Below, one piece after another: positions 1-5,418 of a DNA stretch of 7,321 nt; positions within the stretch are counted from its first letter, which is position 1; each line of letters opens with the position of its first letter. Below the pieces are notes generated by a model. That model was given only the letters and a program-made list of their open reading frames with translations, was not told where the DNA came from and did no database searches. The position numbers and the translations under genes are program-made. Source of the DNA: UBA791 sp963602355 (GTDB taxonomy: Bacteria; Cyanobacteriota; Vampirovibrionia; Gastranaerophilales; Gastranaerophilaceae); NCBI GenBank assembly GCA_963602355.1, contig CAVCIU010000061.1, positions 1-7,321 on the forward strand, read 5' to 3'.

Positions 1-1077
1 GGTGTTGGTATTGACGGAAGACCTTTAGTTACTAAAAACTCATTCCGTTACTTACACACACTTGAAAACCTAGGTACAGCACCAGAGCCAAACTTAACAG
101 TTTTATGGTCAACAAGATTACCACACAACTTCAAACAATACTGTGCACACATCTCAATCACAACTTCATCAATTCAATACGAAAACGATGATTTAATGAG
201 AGTTACACACGGTGATGATTATGCAATCGCTTGTTGCGTATCATCAATGGTTGTAGGTAAAGAAATGCAATTCTTTGGTGCACGTGCAAACCTTGCAAAA
301 TGTTTGCTTTATGCAATCAACGGTGGTGTTGATGAAAGATTAAAAGTTCAAGTTGGTCCAAAATATCGTCCAATCACTTCTGAATACTTAAATTACGATG
401 AAGTTATGGAAAGATACGACGATATGATGGAGTGGCTTGCTGGATTATACGTAAACACATTAAACGTAATTCATTATATGCACGACAAATACTGTTACGA
501 AAGAGCACAAATGGCTTTACACGATAGAGACGTAAAACGTTACTTCGCAACAGGTATCGCTGGTTTATCAGTAGTTGCAGACTCATTATCAGCAATTAAA
601 TACGCAAAAGTTAAACCTCTAAGAGATGAAGACGGAATTGTTGTTGATTACGAAATCGAAGGAGATTTCCCTAAATACGGTAACAACGACGACAGAGTTG
701 ACCAAATCGCTGTTGATTTAGTTAAAAACTTTATGTCAAAAATCAGAAAACATTACACATACAGAGAGTCAATTCCAACAATGTCAATTCTTACAATCAC
801 ATCAAATGTTGTATACGGTAAGAAAACAGGCAACACACCAGACGGTAGAAAAGCTGGTATTCCACTAGCTCCAGGGGCAAATCCAATGCACGGAAGAGAT
901 TCAAACGGTGCAGTAGCATCTCTAGCATCAGTTGCAAAACTTCCATTCAATGATGCACAAGACGGTATTTCAAACACCTTCTCAATCATTCCAAACGCAT
1001 TAGGTAAAGATGAAATCTTTATGGGCGATTTAAACATCTGTCTTGATGGCGGTTGCTGTGATACAAATTTGAATTAA
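1..1077 (+). CDS. pflB: Pyruvate formate-lyase, catalytic part lacking the glycyl-radical domain (5' end outside window)
   Basis: This is the C-terminal 358 residues of the main body of formate C-acetyltransferase, which converts pyruvate and CoA to acetyl-CoA and formate in the cytoplasm of anaerobes. The frame is open from base 1, so about 340 N-terminal residues lie upstream, judged by the E. coli protein. The catalytic Cys-Cys pair (E. coli Cys418/Cys419) is at window codons 78-79 in IACCVSSM. Family blocks such as FGARANLAK, HYMHDKY, ALHDRDV, AGLSVVADSLSAIKYAKVKP, TGNTPDGR and GANPMHGRD are intact. The protein stops with two in-frame stop codons (1075-1080) soon after PNALGKDE, before the RVSGYAV glycyl-radical loop, which is encoded by the next gene. 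The last 20 residues are unlike normal PFL and Cys-rich (C347, C352, C353). Two-fold codons often end in C (aac, gac, tac, cac), unlike the AT-biased genes downstream, which suggests high expression. The family assignment is certain; the two-part working is inferred. Confidence 0.96.
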   Translation, partial: GVGIDGRPLVTKNSFRYLHTLENLGTAPEPNLTVLWSTRLPHNFKQYCAHISITTSSIQYENDDLMRVTHGDDYAIACCVSSMVVGKEMQFFGARANLAKCLLYAINGGVDERLKVQVGPKYRPITSEYLNYDEVMERYDDMMEWLAGLYVNTLNVIHYMHDKYCYERAQMALHDRDVKRYFATGIAGLSVVADSLSAIKYAKVKPLRDEDGIVVDYEIEGDFPKYGNNDDRVDQIAVDLVKNFMSKIRKHYTYRESIPTMSILTITSNVVYGKKTGNTPDGRKAGIPLAPGANPMHGRDSNGAVASLASVAKLPFNDAQDGISNTFSIIPNALGKDEIFMGDLNICLDGGCCDTNLN

Positions 1078-1084
1078 TAATCTG

Positions 1085-1090
1085 AAAGGA
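1085..1090 (+). promoter_or_regulatory. Ribosome binding site of the separate glycyl-radical gene
   Basis: AAAGGA lies 9 bases before the ATG at 1100 and just after the double stop of the preceding gene. It fixes the start at 1100 rather than the second Met at 1109. It also shows that the short gene is translated independently and is not the remnant of a frameshifted reading frame. Confidence 0.8.
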
Positions 1091-1099
1091 AAATAAATT

Positions 1100-1336
1100 A
1101 TGACAACAATGCAAGAAGAAAATTTAATAAATTTATTAGACGGATACGTTGAAAAAGGCGGACACCACTTAAACGTAAACGTATTCAACAGAGAAACATT
1201 ACTTGATGCACAAGCACACCCTGAAAAATACCCACAATTAACAGTGAGGGTTTCAGGCTATGCAGTTAATTTCATCAAATTAACAAAAGAACAACAAGAC
1301 GATGTTATTTCAAGAACATTCCACAATGCAATGTAA
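1100..1336 (+). CDS. Stand-alone glycyl-radical domain of pyruvate formate-lyase (GrcA/YfiD-like)
   Basis: This 78-residue protein corresponds to the C-terminal end of PFL. It reads NLINLLDGY, then GGHHLNVNVFNRE, HPEKYPQLT, the glycyl-radical loop RVSGYAV with the radical Gly at residue 53 (equivalent to E. coli Gly734), and the family C-terminus ending in TKEQQDDVISRTFHNAM. It is shorter than E. coli GrcA/YfiD (about 127 residues) and has no extra N-terminal region. It starts 22 bases after the end of the catalytic part, in another frame, with its own Shine-Dalgarno site, and shares the C-ending codon preference of the upstream gene. It presumably docks into the truncated PFL to form a complete active site and is activated by the neighbouring PflA. 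What is seen is the domain and the split; assembly of the two parts is inferred. A second role as a replaceable spare part after oxygen damage is possible. Confidence 0.93.
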   Translation: MTTMQEENLINLLDGYVEKGGHHLNVNVFNRETLLDAQAHPEKYPQLTVRVSGYAVNFIKLTKEQQDDVISRTFHNAM

Positions 1337-1344
1337 TTAAGGTT

Positions 1345-1384
1345 GAGAGGGCTTGAGGCTTTCAGCCTCAAGCCCTCTCTTTTT
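1345..1384 (+). terminator. Strong stem-loop terminator between the split PFL and pflA
   Basis: A perfect 16-bp stem (1345-1360 with 1364-1379) closes a TTC loop and runs into TTTTT (1380-1384). It sits 8 bases after the stop of the glycyl-radical gene and ends 15 bases before the pflA ATG. It either ends most PFL transcripts, leaving pflA to read-through, or acts as a 3' stabiliser at a processing site. Confidence 0.85.
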
Positions 1385-1399
1385 AAAATAAGGTAAACT

Positions 1400-2140
1400 A
1401 TGACAGAACAAATCTATGGCAACATACATTCACTAGAATCATGCGGAACCGTTGACGGACCTGGGATAAGATTTGTTGTGTTTACACAAGGTTGTCCAAT
1501 GCGTTGTCAGTATTGTCATAACCCTGATACGTGGACGACAGAAGCAAATAAAAAAATATCAGTTGAAGAAATTCTTGAAAAATATAACGGTGTAAAAGAG
1601 TTTTTACGCAATGGTGGACTTACTGTAACAGGTGGGGAACCGTTGATGCAGATTGATTTTGTAACAGAATTATTCAAACAAGCTAAAGAAAAAAATATTC
1701 ATACAGCACTTGATACATCTGGAATTTTATTTAACCGTAAAAACACTGAAAAAATTGATGAACTCTTAAAATACACCGATTTAGTTTTATTAGATATAAA
1801 ACACATTGACGACAACGAACATAAAAAATTAACAGGAATGTCAAATGTGAATATTCTTGATTTTGCAAAATATTTATCAGAAAAAAACATGCCGGTATGG
1901 ATTAGACACGTTGTTGTTCCTCAAATAACTTATAATGAAAAATATTTAAAAGAATTAGGCGAATTTTTATCAAGGCTAAAAAATATTAAAGCATTAGATA
2001 TTTTGCCTTATCACAATATGGCAATACCAAAATACGAAAATTTAGGAATAGATTATCCGCTAAAAGATATTCTACCATTAACAAAAAATGAAGCTCTAAA
2101 GGCAAGAGATATTGTTTTAAATGCTATGAAAAATAATTAA
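1400..2140 (+). CDS. pflA: Pyruvate formate-lyase activating enzyme (radical SAM)
   Basis: This 246-residue protein has the usual length of PFL activase. It uses a 4Fe-4S cluster and S-adenosylmethionine to abstract a hydrogen from the radical Gly of PFL. The cluster motif CxxxCxxC is C32, C36 and C39 in GCPMRCQYCHNPDTW. The SAM-binding TGGEP is at residues 77-81, LLDIKH at 130-135, and the late WIRHVVVP and DILPYHNM blocks are also as in the family. The N-terminal HSLESCGTVDGPGIR is characteristic of PFL activases. Translation starts after AAGGT at 1390-1394. The gene directly follows the PFL terminator with no room for a separate promoter after it, so its expression is probably set by read-through or by a promoter overlapping the end of the preceding gene. 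Here it would have to activate a glycine on a separate 78-residue subunit. Confidence 0.95.
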   Translation: MTEQIYGNIHSLESCGTVDGPGIRFVVFTQGCPMRCQYCHNPDTWTTEANKKISVEEILEKYNGVKEFLRNGGLTVTGGEPLMQIDFVTELFKQAKEKNIHTALDTSGILFNRKNTEKIDELLKYTDLVLLDIKHIDDNEHKKLTGMSNVNILDFAKYLSEKNMPVWIRHVVVPQITYNEKYLKELGEFLSRLKNIKALDILPYHNMAIPKYENLGIDYPLKDILPLTKNEALKARDIVLNAMKNN

Positions 2141-2146
2141 ACTATT

Positions 2147-2152
2147 TATGAT
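2147..2152 (+). promoter_or_regulatory. Possible -10 element for a leaderless or very short-leader transcript
   Basis: TATGAT lies 11 bases before the ATG at 2164, and no Shine-Dalgarno sequence precedes that ATG. If used, transcription would start within a few bases of the start codon. No convincing -35 hexamer is visible (TATGAA at 2125-2130 is the nearest), so support is weak. Confidence 0.25.
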
Positions 2153-2163
2153 ATTATTTTCGT

Positions 2164-3033
2164 ATGAATAAACAAATTGAAGACGATAATTTTAGAATAT
2201 TTTCATCGATGAGTAATTATTTGAATAATTATTCTACATATATTACAAAAGCTGATATTGACGAAATAAAAACTAAGGATATGTCAGCAGAACAAGCATT
2301 TTCAATAATTCTTGCAAACGGAGTTGGACTTGATATTTTAGACAAAAATACTGATAGAGATTTTTATAACAAGTATTTTCCTAAAATGGTAAAATATTTA
2401 AAAGCTAATGATTACAAGGAAAACGAGTATTATAAAAACATTATTAATCCAAAAATCAAACAGGATAATATTGAATTCAAGTACGAATATTATAAACCTT
2501 ATGAGGGCTTTGTTTTCAATGATATTGAAAAAGATTTAGAAGGCAGAATGTATCCACAAGTGGGATTTTTTGAGGAACATTTTAGATATCCTGCAATATT
2601 AGAAAACGGTAGAATTTGGATGACCGTAACTCCAAACGAAATTGAGACAATGAAAAATCCTATCGAAAAAGCTCACGGTAAAGTTCTAACACTTGGCTTA
2701 GGTCTCGGATATTATCAATATATGATTTCTAATAAAACGAATGTTGATGAGATTTATATTGTTGATAAAAACGAGACTATAATTAATTTATTCAAAAAAT
2801 ACATTCTTCCTCAATTTCAGAATAAGGACAAAATTAAAATAATTCATGCTGATGCGTTTGAATTTTTGAAAAACGATATGGATAAATATAATTTTAACTT
2901 TGTATTTTCTGATCTCTGGCACGATGTGTCAGACGGCATTGATATGTATTTAGATATCAAAAATCACGAAAAATTATACCCAAATATTGATTTTGAATAC
3001 TGGATAGAAAAATCAATCAAAATGTATCTGTAA
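2164..3033 (+). CDS. Class I SAM-methyltransferase-like protein of unknown substrate
   Basis: This is a 289-residue soluble protein. The C-terminal half looks like a Rossmann-type SAM-binding fold of the spermidine-synthase/methyltransferase kind. Residues 174-184 are VLTLGLGLGYY (glycine-rich motif I). Residues 197-202 are IYIVDK, with an acidic residue (D201) that would bind the ribose. HADAFEFL follows at 228-235, then FVFSDLWHD at 246-254 in the position of motif IV. The first 120 residues are charged, Tyr/Asn/Lys-rich and not recognised. No putrescine- or spermidine-specific motif is visible and no partner gene points to a pathway. The start at 2164 is the first Met after the pflA stop, 23 bases away, and lacks a ribosome binding site; another Met at 2209 also lacks one. 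Codons are strongly A/T-ending, in contrast to the PFL genes, which suggests low expression. The substrate is unknown. Confidence 0.75.
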   Translation: MNKQIEDDNFRIFSSMSNYLNNYSTYITKADIDEIKTKDMSAEQAFSIILANGVGLDILDKNTDRDFYNKYFPKMVKYLKANDYKENEYYKNIINPKIKQDNIEFKYEYYKPYEGFVFNDIEKDLEGRMYPQVGFFEEHFRYPAILENGRIWMTVTPNEIETMKNPIEKAHGKVLTLGLGLGYYQYMISNKTNVDEIYIVDKNETIINLFKKYILPQFQNKDKIKIIHADAFEFLKNDMDKYNFNFVFSDLWHDVSDGIDMYLDIKNHEKLYPNIDFEYWIEKSIKMYL

Positions 3034-3041
3034 GACTTTTC

Positions 3042-3069
3042 TTGCGATTGTCCATTTTTCAAGTAAGAT
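3042..3069 (+). promoter_or_regulatory. Candidate promoter for the DedA-family gene
   Basis: TTGCGA (3042-3047) and TAAGAT (3064-3069) are separated by 16 bases in the 63-base gap before the gene. Each hexamer matches the sigma-70 consensus at 4 of 6 positions. The downstream GGAG at 3086-3089, 7 bases from the ATG at 3097, serves as ribosome binding site. Confidence 0.35.
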
Positions 3070-3096
3070 TAGAAAGGACAGTTTTGGAGAAAAAGT

Positions 3097-3723
3097 ATGG
3101 AAATTATCAATTTAGTTATAACATTTGTTATAAATTTTATACAACACATTATCACAGTAATGGGAGCTTGGGGCATAAGCTTGCTAATGGCAATCGAATC
3201 ATGCAACATTCCACTACCTAGTGAAGCAATCTTACCATTTGCAGGTTACATCGTAAGCAAAGGCGAAATGAATTTTCACGTAGCAGCATTTGCAGGCGCA
3301 TTTGGTTGCGTACTTGGTTCAATCCCTTCTTATTACTTAGGATATTTTGGAGGAAGAACATTCGTTGAAAAATATGGTAAATACTTTTTGGTATCACATA
3401 AAGATTTAGAAGAAGCTGATGCATGGGTTGATAAATACGGCGATTGGGCATTCTTCTTTTGCAGAATGTTGCCAGTTGTAAGAACATTTATTTCACTTCC
3501 TGCAGGTATTTTAAGAGCAAGAAAAAGAATTTTCTTTACTCTAACATTTTTAGGTTCACTTGTTTGGAGTTACGTACTAGTTTACGTTGGTGTAAAAATG
3601 GGCGAAAACATGGAAGCTTTCAAACACATTTGGCACAAATTTGACGTTGCAATCGTAGTAATCTTCGGTATCTTAGGTGTTTTATACGTATACAAACACT
3701 TTAAACATTTAAAAGAGTCATAG
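3097..3723 (+). CDS. DedA-family integral membrane protein
   Basis: This 208-residue polytopic protein belongs to the DedA/VTT (SNARE-associated) family. Members of this family in other bacteria recycle undecaprenyl phosphate or otherwise support membrane homeostasis. Family signs are E34 followed by PLPSE (39-43) in a re-entrant-loop region, the Gly-rich segment with YYLGYFGGR (79-87), and FFCRMLPVVRTFISLPAG (120-137) with the Arg and Pro residues typical of the second re-entrant loop. A final hydrophobic helix (about 184-198) precedes a basic tail. GGAG 7 bases before the ATG supports the start. The gene is flanked by a candidate promoter and a strong terminator, so it is probably monocistronic. 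Exact lipid substrate and physiological role cannot be read from the sequence. Confidence 0.9.
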   Translation: MEIINLVITFVINFIQHIITVMGAWGISLLMAIESCNIPLPSEAILPFAGYIVSKGEMNFHVAAFAGAFGCVLGSIPSYYLGYFGGRTFVEKYGKYFLVSHKDLEEADAWVDKYGDWAFFFCRMLPVVRTFISLPAGILRARKRIFFTLTFLGSLVWSYVLVYVGVKMGENMEAFKHIWHKFDVAIVVIFGILGVLYVYKHFKHLKES

Positions 3724-3740
3724 AAAGTTTTGATAAATTT

Positions 3741-3781
3741 AGAGAGGGCGAAGCCGTTGCACGGCTTCGCCCTCTCTTTTT
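3741..3781 (+). terminator. Strong terminator after the DedA gene
   Basis: A perfect 17-bp stem (3741-3757 with 3761-3777), loop TGC and a TTTT tail. It begins 17 bases after the stop codon. The outer stem AGAGGGC/GCCCTCT is the same as in the terminator at 1345, while the inner stem and loop differ. Confidence 0.9.
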
Positions 3782-3804
3782 GTAAAATAATGTAAAACAA
3801 CATC

Positions 3805-3833
3805 TTGTATTTTTAATACGTATGATTTATAAT
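3805..3833 (+). promoter_or_regulatory. Promoter of the putative thiol-redox operon
   Basis: TTGTAT (3805-3810), a 17-base spacer and a perfect TATAAT (3828-3833). Predicted start is near 3840, giving a leader of about 25 bases that contains GAGG (3854-3857), 7 bases before the ATG at 3865. Confidence 0.6.
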
Positions 3834-3839
3834 ACATAT
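3815..3839 (+). repeat. Direct repeat AATACRTAT over the operon promoter (possible operator)
   Basis: AATACGTAT (3815-3823) and AATACATAT (3831-3839) match at 8 of 9 bases with a 16-base period. The first copy contains the palindrome ATACGTAT and lies in the promoter spacer; the second overlaps the end of the -10 and the expected start site. This position suits a repressor. It could be chance in AT-rich DNA. Confidence 0.35.
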
Positions 3840-3864
3840 TAGAAACAATATATGAGGTAAATAT

Positions 3865-4377
3865 ATGAAAAAGAATTTATTTACACTTAGCCTACTTACC
3901 TTATTTGCACCGAGTGTACAAGCCAACCCTGCCTGTATCGTGTGTACTTTTGCAATTGGAGCTTCTCTTTCTATATCAAGATTTCTTGGTGTAGCTGATA
4001 ATGTTATTGCAATTTGGCTAGGTGCTATTTTAGCATTGTTAGGATATTGGACTATTTTATGGTTTGACAAAAAAAATTGGAATTTTCCTTGTAGAAATTA
4101 TTTACTTATGCTTTTATCGTTAGCTCTTGTTTCTGGAGTGTACATAAAAGATTTAACTTATATGCCTAAAATCATTGGATTTTTATACATTGATGTATTT
4201 TTATTTTGGACAATTGTCGGGTCGTTAATATACATTCTTTCTCAAAAATTGTACGAATTTATGAAAAGAAAGAACAACGGACATGCTCATTTTCCTTTTG
4301 AAAAAGTAGTTTTGCCAGTAACGTTGTTACTTATAGCCAGTGTTTACGTTAACAACAATATTTCAGTTATAAATTAA
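3865..4377 (+). CDS. Membrane protein with an extracytoplasmic N-terminal CxxC, first gene of a redox-type operon
   Basis: This is a 170-residue protein. Residues 1-20 form a signal peptide (MKKN, hydrophobic core, ending SVQA, a fair signal peptidase I site). The mature protein would begin NPACIVC, placing the CxxC pair (C24, C27) at the outer membrane-facing end. Then come an amphipathic Gly/Ser stretch and about four membrane helices (roughly 45-67, 78-95, 104-127, 148-162), with a basic HxH-containing loop (KRKNNGHAH, 134-142) and a third Cys (C76) near the second helix. The ribosome binding site is GAGG before the ATG. It is followed after 10 bases by the next gene. The CxxC plus the thioredoxin-fold partner two genes downstream suggests a membrane thiol-disulfide exchange role, as in DsbD- or VKOR-type systems, but no homology to those is visible. 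From memory, unchecked, similar small CxxC membrane proteins occur in Patescibacteria. Function unknown. Confidence 0.8.
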   Translation: MKKNLFTLSLLTLFAPSVQANPACIVCTFAIGASLSISRFLGVADNVIAIWLGAILALLGYWTILWFDKKNWNFPCRNYLLMLLSLALVSGVYIKDLTYMPKIIGFLYIDVFLFWTIVGSLIYILSQKLYEFMKRKNNGHAHFPFEKVVLPVTLLLIASVYVNNNISVIN

Positions 4378-4387
4378 GGAGTTAGTT

Positions 4388-4960
4388 ATGAAAAAAATTG
4401 ACAATGTGAAAGATTTTGTTGAAAAAATTGATGCGACAAAAAAGGTTAACCCAAAAGATTTGTCCTCTGATCAAGATTTAACAATTGCAATTATGAATCT
4501 AATTTCTATTGAAGAACATTTAGTTTTCTCTGGGGCAAAGACATCAAAAACATCGTTTTATGACTTAATAGAAGATGTTAGAGAATTGAGAAAAAACTTA
4601 ATGCTAAAGGTTATCCCTGAATATGAAGGGGAAGTTTGGTGTATATCAAAACATTTGCTTTCAAGTTCAATGAGACTAATTGAAGTTGGTACAAAGCAAC
4701 AATCACTTGGCAAAAAAGAAGATGCTTACAAGTTCTTTAATCAAGCATACGACTTATACTGTCTATTTTGGGGCTTGAATATGAATATGCTTAATATTGA
4801 GGATACAAAATGGATTAAAGACGAAGAAAAAGATATCAAAAATTTATCAAAAAAAATCGAGGATATGTCAGAGGTAAACGAACATAACAAAGAAAAACCA
4901 TCTGCCATTGCAAAGATGAAAGCTTTTGTAAAAAAAGCCATAGATTGTTGTATAGAATAG
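4388..4960 (+). CDS. Helical cytoplasmic protein of unknown function with Cys-Cys tail, middle gene of the redox-type operon
   Basis: This is a 190-residue protein without signal peptide or membrane helix, predicted to be almost all helical. The core has DLSSDQDLTIAIMNLISIEEH (25-44), GEVWCISKHLL (81-91, with C85 and H89), and a TPR-like helix pair around KKEDAYKFFNQAYDLYCLFWGLN (109-131, C125). A charged linker follows, then an amphipathic basic C-terminal helix ending AIDCCIE (C187, C188) that could lie on the membrane. The start is fixed by AAGGAG, which overlaps the stop codon of the preceding gene and lies 6 bases before the ATG, so the two are translationally close. I do not recognise a characterised family. 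From memory, unchecked, proteins with the same EVWCISKHLL core and Cys-Cys tail are found in Patescibacteria. The Cys/His residues and neighbours suggest redox, metal or iron-sulphur handling; this is inference. Confidence 0.8.
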   Translation: MKKIDNVKDFVEKIDATKKVNPKDLSSDQDLTIAIMNLISIEEHLVFSGAKTSKTSFYDLIEDVRELRKNLMLKVIPEYEGEVWCISKHLLSSSMRLIEVGTKQQSLGKKEDAYKFFNQAYDLYCLFWGLNMNMLNIEDTKWIKDEEKDIKNLSKKIEDMSEVNEHNKEKPSAIAKMKAFVKKAIDCCIE

Positions 4961-4969
4961 GAGAATAAT

Positions 4970-5359
4970 ATGAAAAATTTTATAAAATATTTACCAATAA
5001 CAATAGTTTTATGTGTTTTAGTTGGCTTAATAATTTTCAATGCAAACGCATCTAAAGTAGATTTGGGCGACAATCAAATCTATTTCTTTACTAAAAAACA
5101 TTGTCCTTATTGTGAAGCAGCAACAGAATACATAAAAATAGCATATCCAAGATTAGAGATAAGATATCTTGATATACACGAAAAGAAAAATTATAACTTG
5201 CTTGTTTCTGCGGCAGAAAAATACAACCTTGATACAGGACGAGTTGGAACACCATTTATTTGCATGGGTAATAATTATCTACTTGGTTGGTCAATAGAAC
5301 AACAAGGTAAATTTGATAATTACGTAAGACCATTTTTAAAACAACAAAAAGTCCGTTAA
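4970..5359 (+). CDS. Exported or membrane-anchored glutaredoxin-like protein (CPYC)
   Basis: This is a 129-residue protein. Residues 1-27 are a basic start plus one hydrophobic helix ending in NANA, so it is either a membrane anchor or a cleavable signal (A25-N26-A27). The rest is a thioredoxin fold of glutaredoxin type: a beta strand QIYFFTKKH, the active site C45-P-Y-C48, EIRYLDIHE, and the cis-proline loop VGTPF (P95) followed by C98. CPYC is the classical dithiol glutaredoxin motif, normally cytosolic with glutathione; an exported version is less usual and would need an electron source or sink, perhaps the membrane CxxC protein of this operon. Translation starts after AGGAG, overlapping the previous stop codon, 6 bases from the ATG. 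A terminator begins inside its last codons, making it the last gene of the operon. Confidence 0.9.
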   Translation: MKNFIKYLPITIVLCVLVGLIIFNANASKVDLGDNQIYFFTKKHCPYCEAATEYIKIAYPRLEIRYLDIHEKKNYNLLVSAAEKYNLDTGRVGTPFICMGNNYLLGWSIEQQGKFDNYVRPFLKQQKVR

Positions 5360-5372
5360 ATCGGACTTTTTT
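5346..5372 (+). terminator. Terminator of the redox-type operon, overlapping the stop codon
   Basis: AAAAAGTCCG (5346-5355) pairs with CGGACTTTTT (5362-5371) around a six-base loop, followed by one more T. The gene's TAA (5357-5359) lies in the loop. The A-tract on the 5' side would also allow some function in the reverse direction. Confidence 0.75.
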
Positions 5373-5379
5373 ATTATGT

Positions 5380-5402
5380 TATAATTTTACTAAAGATATA
5401 AT
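5380..5402 (+). promoter_or_regulatory. Promoter region of the tandem ArsR-type regulator with two -10-like repeats
   Basis: Two perfect TATAAT hexamers, 5380-5385 and 5397-5402, both continue as TATAATTT and are 17 bases apart. Only weak -35 matches are seen (TTATGT at 5374-5379 for the second). The downstream copy would give a leader of about 10 bases with a weak AGAAAG site (5405-5410). The repeat might also be an autoregulatory operator. Confidence 0.4.
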
Positions 5403-5418
5403 TTAGAAAGTTATTATT

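Noticed and set aside
753..1037. Open frame on the minus strand opposite pflB
   Set aside because: It is antisense to one of the most conserved parts of PFL, has no ribosome binding site and no recognisable protein features.
1060..1110. A sequencing error or single frameshift splitting an otherwise normal pflB
   Set aside because: Two in-frame stops, a good ribosome binding site, and far more bases between the conserved blocks than a normal PFL has cannot be repaired by a one- or two-base change.
2164..3033. Calling the methyltransferase-like protein a spermidine synthase
   Set aside because: Only the general SAM-binding fold motifs are visible; substrate-specific residues and a partner decarboxylase gene are not.
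3218..3487. Open frame on the minus strand opposite the DedA gene
   Set aside because: It lies fully within a well-supported gene and its translation is a low-quality basic sequence without family likeness.
3782..3864. A riboswitch or structured leader before the redox operon
   Set aside because: The expected leader is only about 25 bases and contains no stem beyond chance AT pairing.
4741..5073. Open frame on the minus strand across the second and third redox operon genes
   Set aside because: It crosses two clear plus-strand genes, and its Phe/Ser-rich sequence is the expected mirror of Lys/Glu/Asp-rich coding.
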